The notes: generated by a model from the letters alone, not told the origin. A DNA stretch of 64,000 bases from Vagococcus allomyrinae (GCF_017829975.1 NZ_JAEEGA010000005.1:62001-126000); one strand, 5' to 3'; shown: positions 27,098 through 36,001, counted from the first letter of the stretch. Numbers and translations are program-made.

Positions 27098-27522
27098 AGT
27101 TCATCTTCCTCCAAATTAATTGATGTGATGTGACTCATTTCTTCGCTAAAAATCTTCGTACTAGTTTCACTAACACTTTTCGTTACTTCAATTAGCGTTT
27201 TTAACCCTTGCTCTTTTTTAGTAGCAGCTTCCAATAACATTGGCAGATTTACCCCTGTTATAACATCACAATTCCCTTGCCCATAAATCAACTGTGTGGC
27301 AGCGTTATAGGGTGTTCCCCCGTAGACATCTACAAGAAACAGAACTTCCTCATCTGGAAACGAGTCTAGTTGCTCTTGAAACTTTGTTTGTAATTGAGGT
27401 ATCCCCTCTCCTTTCAGAAATGGGATCGCTTTGACTTTTTGATCTTCGCCAAAGACCATTTCAAAGGCATCCAATAATCCCAGCGAAAAGCTCCCGTGTC
27501 CACTTACAATAATCAACGACAT
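27094..27522 (-). CDS. PTS mannose-family EIIA
   Basis: The 142-aa subunit begins MSLIIVSGHGSFSLGLLDAF with His9 as the phosphorylation site, and contains FLVDVYGGTPYNAATQ. First gene of the IIA-IIB-IIC-IID-hxlA-hxlB operon, 37 bases downstream of a -24/-12 promoter. The sugar is unknown; the hxl genes suggest a ketohexose or similar compound feeding fructose or hexulose phosphates (inference). Confidence 0.95.
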   Translation of the reverse strand: MSLIIVSGHGSFSLGLLDAFEMVFGEDQKVKAIPFLKGEGIPQLQTKFQEQLDSFPDEEVLFLVDVYGGTPYNAATQLIYGQGNCDVITGVNLPMLLEAATKKEQGLKTLIEVTKSVSETSTKIFSEEMSHITSINLEEDEL

Positions 27523-27558
27523 ATTTCAGCTCCTTCCTTGTCCAGTTACCTTCCTAAT

Positions 27559-27574
27559 AGCAATATCCGTGCCA
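27559..27574 (-). promoter_or_regulatory. Sigma-54 (-24/-12) promoter of the mannose-PTS/hxl operon
   Basis: On the minus strand TGGCACGGATATTGCT matches the consensus TGGCAC-N5-TTGCW exactly. It lies 37 bp upstream of the EIIA start, and a sigma-54-type activator gene is directly upstream. Confidence 0.93.
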
Positions 27575-27625
27575 AAACAGTTGTATTAACCCAAGCCCCT
27601 TATTAGTCCACGTTTTAGTCAAAAA

Positions 27626-27665
27626 AAGCAAAGTGTATTAAAACTAACTTAATACACTTTGCTCA
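27626..27665 (-). terminator. Terminator of the LevR-like gene
   Basis: AGCAAAGTGTATTAA / TTAATACACTTTGCT, a perfect 15-bp stem followed by seven T on the minus strand. Confidence 0.9.
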
Positions 27666-27687
27666 ATTAGGTAAAAATGATACAACC

Positions 27688-30486
27688 TCAACTGATCTCT
27701 CTTAATATCTCGGCAATAAATTTTTTTTCATCTAAAGATAGATACAAATCAATCTTTGTTTCAACTATTTTCAACGTGCTCTCTATTTTTTCCAGATAGG
27801 CCGTAAGTTCCTTGGCTTCCTCTTCAGTATATTTTAAGGGATTTTTTTTAATGATTCTTTCAAAAGCAAAAGCAGTGTGGACAACCATTTTTAATATACT
27901 AGGATTTGTAAATTTACTCGTTACTGCTTCCTCCAACGCCTCGATCCATTCAAGCAATAAGGTCGTAATATGTAGTGGATTCAAATAGACCAAATACGTT
28001 CGCAGTGTTTCTTCGCACAGCTCTCTGATCAGAACACTTCCACCATTCTTCTGATCTGCTTCCCTCGTCTCACCTGAAATCAGAGAACTTAGAAGTTGTT
28101 CCCCCTCCCCTTCTATCAACTCATCTAATGAAATAAAAGGACGACCGATCTGTGGGTCTCTGGTTCCCACCGAAGCAATCACAGAATATTGGTCAGTAAT
28201 TTTTGAAACCTTTGTTTTCAGGTCAAGTGCGGAAACAGTAATGACCTCAATCAGCTCATTGCTACATTTTGCTACAATGTGATGAATCAGTTGGGCCATT
28301 TTTTTAGCTGTCCCTTCTCCTGACATACAAATCGATAAAACCGCTTGCTTTTTCTGTCCATACTCTTCATGCAATTGAAAAGCCGTTATAAAATCTTTTT
28401 TTACTGAGGTGTAAATAGAGTGAAGATCAAAACTGGTGTAATTGATCTTTCTTGCCACATCTAGCACCACGGATGTTGTCACATTGGAAATTGACAACAC
28501 TTTGACGCCTGTTCGTTTCCTTATTTCCTTATCCATCATTGCCAAAGAACCCATATCAACTAATAAAAGCACTCCCTCGCCATTATCAATGTCTATAACT
28601 TTTTCACACAAAATAGTCACAATTTCAGTCGGAGAAACCGTTAGGGGCATATCGATGGCTTCAATGGAGGTATTTCCAAGTAATTCCGTCGCAACTTCGA
28701 CCATAGATGTCGCCGTTGAATTGCCGTGGGTCACGACTAGCACAGCCACTTTTTTAGTTTCTTCCAGTGAAATAAGCGACGCAAGTAACATCGTATAATA
28801 GATAACTTCTATCTCAGGAAGCTGGATCGTGTATTGCTCTTTCAACAGTTTACAAATTATTTGAGCGGCTTCATATTCCTCTTTATTTGAGTCAATAACC
28901 TCTTGGTGACTTGCAGAAAATGTAATCGTTGTTTTTTCTCCACGTTGCAAATAAGCATCCAAGTGCATCCCTACATAATAGTTGAATCTGCGATCAAATT
29001 TCCGTTGTAGATGTCCTTCAGCTGCTACTTTTAGCACTTCGACGATCTTGTTCACCTTAGGATTCACAAATTTTTGCAACGAATACTTGGGTGAGTTTTT
29101 TTCAACCACATTTTGAATATGAAAATGAAGGTCCTGCAAAATATGTTGATAGATTGCCTCTTGAGATATCCCCTCCTCAGCTAAAACGCTCGCTTTTTTC
29201 TCAATAGACTCATAAATATTAAGCTCCATGCTCTCTTCTGGATTTTCTTCTTCACTGTTTGTTGGAAAAATAGTGGTCGTAACATCCAGATAACTCGACA
29301 GATTTTTTGTGCCAATTAGACTCGATCGGCTTGATAGCCAATCTTGACTTAATTCACTAGGTAAGTCCTGAATATGAATAGCCATTCGCTCTTTTGAATT
29401 TAAATTATTAACAAAGGCTTGGGCGCAAACCAATTGAATTTGTGATTTTAATTGGCCGACATTTCCATAAGTAGCGGCTGACAGAAGAACGTTAATGACA
29501 TCAATATCAATCATCAATATTTTTTCAATTCGTTTCGCTTCAACTCTGAATAAATATTTCATTAATTCAATTCGTTCTGAAACAGAGCGTTTTGATAGAG
29601 CAGGAATCTCAATCGTCATTGGGATCCTTCTGGAAAATGTTCCCAATAAAACTGACGATGGGTTTTCCGTTGTGGCAAAAATAATTAGGACATTAGCCGT
29701 CCTCTTCTTTTCACTTTCCCCCAGCCGAGAAAATGTTTTATTATCCAAAAAATAAAACAACATTTCTTGGCCTTCTGGGGGCAGCCGATGAACTTCATCT
29801 AATAATAAAATACCACCATCGGCTTGCTCAAATAACCCAACTTTATCAGCAGTTGCGCCTGTAAAAGCTCCTGCTATATAACCAAATAATTGAGACATTA
29901 ATAATTGCGGGTTGTGATAATAATCTGCACAATTGAAGGTAATAAATGGGGCATTCGGTTCAATGATGCCCGCATACTTTCCATATTGAAACACTTTATT
30001 TGCAAAAAAAGTTTTCCCGGATCCGGTCGGTCCCAACAACAACATATGAAGGCCATCAGGAGGATAATAAATAGCGGCCTTGGCTTGGGAAATAGCTTTT
30101 TTAAGGCTTTCATGATGACCGATAACTTTTTCAAATGGGTCGATTTTCTCAGATTCTTTTTTCAACTTGACCTCGTTTTTTTGGGGGGAGGATTGAGCAT
30201 CTAAATTGGCTAAATCATCTATCTCAAATCCTATCTCACCATTCTCAATCAGATGGTGTGCTAACAATACGTCTAAAGGGATGTATTTAACCGGATAAGA
30301 TTTCACCTTGACAACTCGTTCTGCTCTCACTAATTTATTTAATTCTGCACTCACATTAGATCGCGCTATCCCTAGTGCTTTTGCCACTTCCTTGGCATTA
30401 CTCCCCAACTCCTTTTGAATATCCTCGGTAGACTTATTCCCCCAGAAATCAGTTAAATATTGAACTATTTTTTCAATTCGTTTCAT
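27688..30486 (-). CDS. LevR-type sigma-54-dependent activator with AAA+, PRD and PTS domains
   Basis: The 932-aa protein has an N-terminal winged helix (residues 1-70, AKEVAKALGIARSNVSAELN), then an AAA+ sigma-54 activator domain with Walker A GPTGSGKT (152-159), the sigma-54 contact loop GAFTGA (206-211) and Walker B ILLLDE (226-231). Next come a PRD, a mannose-type EIIA segment (VLVVTHGNSTATSMVEVA, where the phospho-His normally sits), an EIIB-like segment and a C-terminal PRD with HTAFAFERII. This is the LevR/ManR plan: PTS-dependent phosphorylation controls activation of a mannose-family PTS. Its target is clearly the -24/-12 promoter 115 bp downstream of its stop. Confidence 0.95.
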   Translation of the reverse strand: MKRIEKIVQYLTDFWGNKSTEDIQKELGSNAKEVAKALGIARSNVSAELNKLVRAERVVKVKSYPVKYIPLDVLLAHHLIENGEIGFEIDDLANLDAQSSPQKNEVKLKKESEKIDPFEKVIGHHESLKKAISQAKAAIYYPPDGLHMLLLGPTGSGKTFFANKVFQYGKYAGIIEPNAPFITFNCADYYHNPQLLMSQLFGYIAGAFTGATADKVGLFEQADGGILLLDEVHRLPPEGQEMLFYFLDNKTFSRLGESEKKRTANVLIIFATTENPSSVLLGTFSRRIPMTIEIPALSKRSVSERIELMKYLFRVEAKRIEKILMIDIDVINVLLSAATYGNVGQLKSQIQLVCAQAFVNNLNSKERMAIHIQDLPSELSQDWLSSRSSLIGTKNLSSYLDVTTTIFPTNSEEENPEESMELNIYESIEKKASVLAEEGISQEAIYQHILQDLHFHIQNVVEKNSPKYSLQKFVNPKVNKIVEVLKVAAEGHLQRKFDRRFNYYVGMHLDAYLQRGEKTTITFSASHQEVIDSNKEEYEAAQIICKLLKEQYTIQLPEIEVIYYTMLLASLISLEETKKVAVLVVTHGNSTATSMVEVATELLGNTSIEAIDMPLTVSPTEIVTILCEKVIDIDNGEGVLLLVDMGSLAMMDKEIRKRTGVKVLSISNVTTSVVLDVARKINYTSFDLHSIYTSVKKDFITAFQLHEEYGQKKQAVLSICMSGEGTAKKMAQLIHHIVAKCSNELIEVITVSALDLKTKVSKITDQYSVIASVGTRDPQIGRPFISLDELIEGEGEQLLSSLISGETREADQKNGGSVLIRELCEETLRTYLVYLNPLHITTLLLEWIEALEEAVTSKFTNPSILKMVVHTAFAFERIIKKNPLKYTEEEAKELTAYLEKIESTLKIVETKIDLYLSLDEKKFIAEILREIS

Positions 30487-30510
30487 AATTGTTTCCTTTC
30501 TATTGTGAGC

Positions 30511-30900
30511 CTAACAAATGAATGATTTAAGCATTTTCAAATTCCTTTTATGCCATCCGACGACAGAAATTTTAGGGAAACTCATTTTAAGTTGCATTTC
30601 TTCCTGATCTGTCACTAATACATCTGTTTCAACCATTAGTTCATCTTGAAAAATTCCCTTTTGAAGATTGTACCTTTTAATATTTTGCTGATTAACAAAA
30701 AAACCATTGGAATAAGTGCCTGACTTGTCATTATACTTTGCAGCAAATAGAAATTCTCTTGAGATAAACGCAACGTTTGTAACCGGTACCAAATTACTGA
30801 TGTTTAAAGAAATCAATATCAGTCCCCTTTCGTTTGCGCTTTTTTGCCTTTGCGTGTGCATATACGCAATAAAATCCGATTCACTTATGCTGTACTCCAT
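30511..30900 (-). CDS. Unknown 129-aa protein upstream of the LevR-like gene
   Basis: I do not recognise this protein. ATG 30898-30900 follows GAGAGGTG by 7 bases; an in-frame start 7 codons upstream overlaps that site. It is soluble, without membrane segments, and of mixed beta character, with ERGLILISLNISNLVPVTNV in the middle and WHKRNLKMLKSF near the end. It is 24 bases before the LevR-like gene on the same strand, so the two are probably cotranscribed. Small proteins of the DUF956/ManO type occur near mannose-PTS operons, but I could not match this one to that family. Confidence 0.7.
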   Translation of the reverse strand: MEYSISESDFIAYMHTQRQKSANERGLILISLNISNLVPVTNVAFISREFLFAAKYNDKSGTYSNGFFVNQQNIKRYNLQKGIFQDELMVETDVLVTDQEEMQLKMSFPKISVVGWHKRNLKMLKSFIC

Positions 30901-31081
30901 AATTAAACACCTCTCTTTCATAATTTTATATGCCTATTATAACACCGCCACAGGCCTAAACAAGATTTTTTTTTGCCTGTAAACGCAAAAATCTACCTAT
31001 ATCATCAGTGGAATAATTTGCTATAATGTAACTGAAGGAAATGATTAAGTTCATTCGTACAGACTTTTGGGAGGGGAAAAT

Positions 31082-31846
31082 ATGTTAAAAACTGAACGCC
31101 ATCAACTTTTGATAGAGCTGATCAATAATGAAAAGAAAGTATTAGCTAAAGAACTTGCAACGAGATTAAATGTCTCTGAAGATACCATTAGACGTGATTT
31201 AAGGGAATTAGATCAAAAAAAATTGATTCGGAGGGTCCACAGTGGGGCAGTTCAAATTGGTCCCGCAGAGACGATGTTTCAATATAGAAAAAATCGTCAT
31301 CTCAGAGAAAAAAGGTTACTCGCTAAAAAAGCTGTCGAATTGGTTCATGAAGATTCGGTGATATTAATTGATGGAGGAACCACGAATTTAGCCTTTGCTA
31401 ATGCTTTGCCTCAAGATTTTCGAGCAACGGTCATTACAAATAGTCCACCAATTGCAATCGCTTTAGAGATGCATGAGAATATTGAATTGATTCTGCTTGG
31501 TGGCACATTAAATAGAAAATATATGGTGACAATGGGAATTGAGCTTGCAGAAAAAATTTCCAAGATCCGGGCTGATTTCTATATCGAAGGCGTTTATAAC
31601 ATTGATATCGCCACGGGTTTAACCGTCCCTACACTCGAAGAGTCCTTGCTGAAAAAATATATGGCGGAAGTTTCAGCAGAGACGATTGGACTAATAACAT
31701 CTGAAAAATTAGACACTATATCAAATCATGTCATTGGCCCTGTTTCTATATTGGATTCAATCGTCACTACCTCAGCAGATGCTGAAAAATACGAAAAAGC
31801 TGGGATTAAAGTCATCTATTGTAAAGATGAACTTTTTTATCCGTAA
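31082..31846 (+). CDS. DeoR-family transcriptional regulator
   Basis: The 254-aa protein starts MLKTERHQLLIELINNEKKV and has the DeoR helix-turn-helix (LATRLNVSEDTIRRDLRELD) within the first 60 residues. The C-terminal sugar-phosphate sensor domain has ILIDGGTTNLAFANALP, ILLGGTLNRKYMVTMG and a distant equivalent of the DxxxG motif. Such regulators usually respond to phosphorylated sugars. It is transcribed away from the LevR-like unit, from a region with TATAAT at about 31023. Start chosen at 31082 behind GGGAGGGG. Confidence 0.9.
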   Translation: MLKTERHQLLIELINNEKKVLAKELATRLNVSEDTIRRDLRELDQKKLIRRVHSGAVQIGPAETMFQYRKNRHLREKRLLAKKAVELVHEDSVILIDGGTTNLAFANALPQDFRATVITNSPPIAIALEMHENIELILLGGTLNRKYMVTMGIELAEKISKIRADFYIEGVYNIDIATGLTVPTLEESLLKKYMAEVSAETIGLITSEKLDTISNHVIGPVSILDSIVTTSADAEKYEKAGIKVIYCKDELFYP

Positions 31847-32291
31847 CCTCTCCCACAATAAGTATTTTTTTCAAAAATTATAAGCCTTGTTACTATTGTC
31901 TGAAACATAAGGTCGTTTGGCACCAAGATTGTCATGCCTCCAATTCGTAAGAATAACGATAGCGAATACCAGCAAGGTACAGTCGAAGAACTTGTTTGGA
32001 ATACCTCTCTCCCACAAAAATCATGAAGCAAACAAAGACTGAGACATTCGGTCACAACTGTTTCTTTTGGCTTATCCATATTTTTATACGTTAGAAATAA
32101 ACTGAACTAGCCAAAACACTAAGGTGTCAACTAGTTGACATTTCCACTTTATCTCTCACAACAGTCATCTCGACTAAAAAATTCACTATTTATTGGACTA
32201 ATAGGCTTCTTGCCAAACCATATTTCTTTTCAAAACAAAAGTAGACCAGTCATCTAACTAATAGGTTTCGTAGCCAATATTAGATAGAGGA
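31847..32291. other. 445-bp gap; 16-bp palindrome only
   Basis: No coding frame is convincing here. The notable item is the perfect palindrome TGTCAACTAGTTGACA at 32125-32140. The base composition resembles the decayed IS element that follows. Confidence 0.4.
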
Positions 32292-32885
32292 ATGGTCTTC
32301 AAGGAAATGATTGTAACAGAAATAAAGAGAATGATAAAGGAATCCGCAACCCCAATTCAACAAGGAAAAGCCATGTATCACTTTTTCATTCGTTTTTTTT
32401 GCGAATGCGTCCGACTGGCCGACTGGCGTTTGAACAGCTAAACAAAGAAGTCGCCACTACTTACAAAAGAAGATGGATGTCGCAAAAGGGAAAAACGGGT
32501 CTGTACCTTTTAGCCAAAGAAATGGGAGTCGTCAAACACCAGCACTGCTCCGCCTTGGTTTTAAATGCTGTCACGGGGTTAGCCACCAAAAGTGTCTATT
32601 GCCATGTGGCTCAGGTGATTGAGCTTCTATCCCCACTATTTTATCAGTTTCTGCCGTCAAAAAGTCATTGAACAGATGGCGCGTTATTTAGAGAACCATT
32701 ATGACCTCAGAGAAACGAGTGTTTTCAGCAATAGTGATGGTGGCTCGGGCTATGAGCGGGAAGTATTTGAGGAGTTGGCATTAGGCTGTTTGGCTCATGA
32801 TCATTTTCAGGTTAGCTACCACGTCAATCCCGAATTAAAAGATCTACTCGGCCTTGCCAAAAGGCTACAAAACCCTATCGAATAA
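32292..32885 (+). pseudogene. Decayed ISLre2-like (UPF0236) transposase remnant
   Basis: Three frames each encode parts of one transposase. The first begins MVFKEMIVTEIKRMIKESAT at 32292 and stops near 32450. The second runs 32399-32671 with LYLLAKEMGVVKHQHCSALV and LATKSVYCHVAQVIELLSP. The third runs 32619-32885 with YLENHYDLRETSVFSNSDGG and HFQVSYHVN. These match ISLre2-family transposases by motif memory (SNSDGG...YHVN in the catalytic part). Frameshifts and a large internal loss make it inactive. No terminal inverted repeats were identified. It sits at the edge of the WxL cluster. Confidence 0.8.
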
Positions 32886-32996
32886 GCAGTACTGAATTTT
32901 TTAGGGTGAACAATTGCCTTAGCGTAGAGAATACTGCTAAAAACAAACGACATATCATTCGTAATTACCCTTAATCAACTTATATCTTATTTGATA

Positions 32997-33524
32997 TTAC
33001 TCTTCCGAATTCACGTACTTAGAGGCTGTCCCAACAGATACCTGACATTCTCTAGCAACTTCGCGAATTGTTTTTTTCTCCACGTGATACAGGTGATAAA
33101 TCTTTTTTTTGATGTCTGAGTCTATAGCCGGGCGCCCCCAGGCACCATTTATTTTTCTGGTTTTTCTGGCAGATGCTTTAACTCTTTTTGAGGCAACCGC
33201 CTTTTCTTGTACTATTACTAATTGAAAAACATCTAAAAAAGTGTCCTTCTCATTTATGAATCGTAAGGCGATTTGATTCTTCTCTAAGACTGTACATAGC
33301 TTACTAAATTCAAAAATAGTTAGCGACAATGATCGATAATTATACACCCAAAGCTCTTTTGAACAATCAAGAGCATGGAGTAAATCGTTGATACTTCCGT
33401 CATTATTAAGTGACCTCATGCTAATAATTTTTTTATTTGTAATCCCTTCTTTTTTCAAGATTGCTAAAAGCTGCGTTTGTTCCGAATCGCCAAGTTCAGT
33501 ATTAAAATAGACTCGATAATTCAT
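32997..33524 (-). CDS. Resolvase-like DNA-binding protein lacking the catalytic serine
   Basis: The 175-aa protein has the layout of a serine resolvase: a YRVYFNTELG N-terminus, a central LWVYNYRSLSLTIFEFSKL corresponding to the VxKLDRLxR region, FRFINE-like ALRFINEKDT, and a C-terminal helix-turn-helix (IREVARECQVSVGTASKYVN). Against gamma-delta resolvase the catalytic Ser10 aligns with Asn8, Arg8 with Tyr6 and Arg71 with Leu, so recombination is not expected. The DNA-binding part is intact. It follows the signal peptidase gene at the end of the WxL cluster on the same strand, with a strong TTAGGAGG site. I infer a regulatory role for the cluster. Confidence 0.8.
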   Translation of the reverse strand: MNYRVYFNTELGDSEQTQLLAILKKEGITNKKIISMRSLNNDGSINDLLHALDCSKELWVYNYRSLSLTIFEFSKLCTVLEKNQIALRFINEKDTFLDVFQLVIVQEKAVASKRVKASARKTRKINGAWGRPAIDSDIKKKIYHLYHVEKKTIREVARECQVSVGTASKYVNSEE

Positions 33525-33554
33525 AAGATCGCCTCCTAATTGCTTATTTTGTCA

Positions 33555-34169
33555 TCAGAAATGTTGACCTCGATTGAATGGTAACAGCCTATAAGTAATA
33601 ACTCCTTTTATTTGATCCGCAGATATATAACCATAAAAACGGCTATCATTAACGTTCTCACGATTATCACCTAAAAGTAAATAACTATCTAAGGGAACTA
33701 CAGGGGAATCACCTAACCATTGATTAGTGAAATCTTCGGTATAAATCCCACCATTTTTATGGGCGTCGTTAATAGCATCTACTAGGTATTTTTCATCGAT
33801 TTGTTCATCATTAATAAATAAGTTATCATTCTTATATTCCACCTTATCTCCTGGTAAGCCGATGACACGAAAAAAAGCTAGTTGCTCTCTGCCTACATCG
33901 CTTTTAACAACATCAAATCGTTTAACAGGCTTATTTTTATTCAGCAATACAATATCTTTATCACGAAAATTAGGAATCATACTGTAACCTCTTATTCGTG
34001 TTACTGAGAAAAAAAATGACAAAATAGCAGACATAATCAATAGCCATAGCACGAGTGCCACCATCAGTCTTCTTAAATTTATTGGTTTGGATTTAATAAG
34101 AGAGTATTCGCCTCTTTTTTTTCGCTTAGAAACTCGTTTGTACCGCTTTTTATGATTTTTTTTTTTCAT
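33555..34169 (-). CDS. Signal peptidase I-like protein, catalytic Lys replaced
   Basis: The 204-aa protein has a long basic N-terminus, one membrane segment (LMVALVLWLLIMSAILSFFF) and then S26 family boxes: RGYSMIPNFRDKD with the nucleophile Ser, box C VKRFDVVKSD, box D RVIGLPGDKVEY and box E LLLGDNRENVNDSRFYG. In box D the residue before RVIGLPGD is Phe (codon 33870-33872), whereas type I peptidases have Lys as general base. Function is therefore in doubt, or another residue takes over. It lies within the WxL cluster, where a dedicated signal peptidase would process the exported proteins. The start is ATG 34167-34169, with little ribosome site; translation is likely coupled to the upstream gene. 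Confidence 0.85.
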   Translation of the reverse strand: MKKKNHKKRYKRVSKRKKRGEYSLIKSKPINLRRLMVALVLWLLIMSAILSFFFSVTRIRGYSMIPNFRDKDIVLLNKNKPVKRFDVVKSDVGREQLAFFRVIGLPGDKVEYKNDNLFINDEQIDEKYLVDAINDAHKNGGIYTEDFTNQWLGDSPVVPLDSYLLLGDNRENVNDSRFYGYISADQIKGVITYRLLPFNRGQHF

Positions 34170-34178
34170 AATTATCAA

Positions 34179-34847
34179 CTACTTTTTTTCTAAAATAGAG
34201 GTATCAATTTGATAATAGTCAACAACTTTTTGTTCATAGGCTTTAAGGCGCTTAATATCTTCCTGTGTTTCCTCGGCTAATATTGAATTGCCATAAAACT
34301 CATTCGCCATCGTCGCATTATTAATACCTAGTTCCTTAATAGCATCATAATACTTATTTAATGCGAGCTGCCCTTCTTCAGAATTTAAATAGCTAGCGGT
34401 ATAAACGCCATAACTCGCCATGGTTGTAGCCAAATAATTGATATTACGGGTGACTTTCTCTTCTTCTTCACTTTTTGTTGCAGCTAAATCTACCTGTTCT
34501 TCAAAATTTCTAATCAGATAATAAGCTTGCGCCATAGTATCTCCATTCTCTCCTGACAGGCTTCTAGAGATGTGCGTTTTTAAAGCATATGAACTTGCCA
34601 TTAAGGTCACTGAAAGAGACATTAAAATAATCATTTTTTTAACTCTCGAATGCTTTATCCTTTTCAATTTGACGATTGTTTGGCGTATTTTTTTCTTTTT
34701 ACGACCGCTATTGGTAGATCGAGCGTTCAAACGCTGAATGTCTTTTGTCACTTGAACATTTCGAAAAAACAACCAAAAAGAGAAGAAGACCATCACGATC
34801 AAGGCAGTGAGTAATCCGATTAAAACTAGCTCTAGCTCTTCCACCAT
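34179..34847 (-). CDS. Unknown two-TM protein of the WxL cluster
   Basis: The 222-aa protein is not one I recognise. It has a membrane segment at residues about 8-28, a very basic cytoplasmic loop (about 45-70, with GRKKKKIRQT and KRIKHSRVKK), a second membrane segment at about 71-88, and an external C-terminal half rich in helices (about 95-222) containing NYLATTMASYGVYTASYL. Start ATG follows GAGGG. It is 15 bases downstream of the DUF916 gene and 9 bases upstream of the signal peptidase, so it belongs to the operon and may be an assembly or anchoring factor (inference). Confidence 0.75.
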   Translation of the reverse strand: MVEELELVLIGLLTALIVMVFFSFWLFFRNVQVTKDIQRLNARSTNSGRKKKKIRQTIVKLKRIKHSRVKKMIILMSLSVTLMASSYALKTHISRSLSGENGDTMAQAYYLIRNFEEQVDLAATKSEEEEKVTRNINYLATTMASYGVYTASYLNSEEGQLALNKYYDAIKELGINNATMANEFYGNSILAEETQEDIKRLKAYEQKVVDYYQIDTSILEKK

Positions 34848-34862
34848 GTTTCCCTCTTTTCA

Positions 34863-35960
34863 TTATCTTGATTTTTTTCGATGATTAGAGATTTTTTTTG
34901 ACACTTTATTATTATTTTTTTGGTTCATTTTTACAAAGGAAAGCAACCAATAAATTAGACCAATACCAAGTATCGCACCACCTGCGATTAGAGCAATCAC
35001 CAGCCAATTAATTCCTTTTTCTGCTACTAAACCGACATCACGAGTATTAAACTTATCCGCTTCTTCTTTGGTAATCTCAAAGTCTTTGGTCCACTCTTCT
35101 CTGATATCATCAGAGCCTTGAACTAAGATATGAGCACTATAATTCCCTGCAACCATTCGTTCTCCTTGCATGCTGATGGGAAAATCGATAAATGAATTAG
35201 GAGCTAGACGCATTCCATTTTTCTTCGTCTCATATAGTACTTGTCCTTCACCTTGTTTACTAATTTGAACTTCAATTGACATGTCGCTTAACATTGCCGC
35301 TTTACTATTTGAAAAGTTAATAAAGATCGTATTTTGGTAATTGAACTGATCGGCGTATACGCTGTTTAGCACTAATGCTGGCACGACTTTATGCTGATTG
35401 ACTTGGAGTGTCATACCTATAATATATTGATATTTATTCTTAATTTGGGCACCTGAAACACCTGCTTTTTGATCCGCCGAATCATCTCGAATTAACCGGA
35501 TGCCACCAAGGATAACTCCATCAAATTCTGTTTTTGGCATGGTTATCTCGAGCTCTAAATCCTTGCTCTCCCCAGGAGCCAAAATAACTTCATCTGGACC
35601 TTTAACAATATCTTCAAAAGCAAATTTTAGCGATTTATCATTTTTAATCTCCGTATCACCGAACTCGACAACTCCATTTTTATTTGTTTTTGCCCCATTT
35701 AGTCCTACTAAAACTTTTACTTCTGCTGCTGCTGGATTAGATAACTTCATTTTAACAGTTTGCTTCTGCCCAGCAGTCATTAATAAATCAAAATAACCTG
35801 CTTCTTGGATTTGGTTATTTGGATAATCTATGCTGTATGTAAAACCAACAGCGCCTGCTGGATTACCTTCTGCATTATCTGCCAAAACCCGCTGACTCAT
35901 TAGTAGAAATAAAAAAATTGAAACCAATAAAAATATGGTTATTTTTGAACGATTTTTCAT
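34863..35960 (-). CDS. DUF916/DUF3324 cell-surface protein (CscA-like)
   Basis: The 365-aa protein has a signal peptide (ITIFLLVSIFLFLLMSQRVLA, cleavage after about residue 27), an N-terminal DUF916 beta-sandwich with FTYSIDYPNNQIQEAGYFDL, then a DUF3324 domain with YQYIIGMTLQVNQHKVVPAL, a C-terminal membrane segment (about residues 320-343) and a basic tail. In Lactobacillales this protein is the constant partner of WxL proteins in Csc clusters and can bind peptidoglycan. It lies directly downstream of a WxL gene, separated by a strong hairpin. Confidence 0.93.
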   Translation of the reverse strand: MKNRSKITIFLLVSIFLFLLMSQRVLADNAEGNPAGAVGFTYSIDYPNNQIQEAGYFDLLMTAGQKQTVKMKLSNPAAAEVKVLVGLNGAKTNKNGVVEFGDTEIKNDKSLKFAFEDIVKGPDEVILAPGESKDLELEITMPKTEFDGVILGGIRLIRDDSADQKAGVSGAQIKNKYQYIIGMTLQVNQHKVVPALVLNSVYADQFNYQNTIFINFSNSKAAMLSDMSIEVQISKQGEGQVLYETKKNGMRLAPNSFIDFPISMQGERMVAGNYSAHILVQGSDDIREEWTKDFEITKEEADKFNTRDVGLVAEKGINWLVIALIAGGAILGIGLIYWLLSFVKMNQKNNNKVSKKISNHRKKSR

Positions 35961-36001
35961 AAAAAAAATCCTTTCACTTCGTCTTAATGACTTATTTTAA
36001 T

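Noticed and set aside
31837-32079. 80-codon minus-strand frame after the DeoR gene
   Set aside because: No ribosome site, no recognisable sequence, overlaps the end of the regulator; probably chance.
32997-33524. Active DNA invertase flipping a surface-protein promoter
   Set aside because: The catalytic serine and two active-site arginines are replaced and no paired inverted recombination sites were found nearby.
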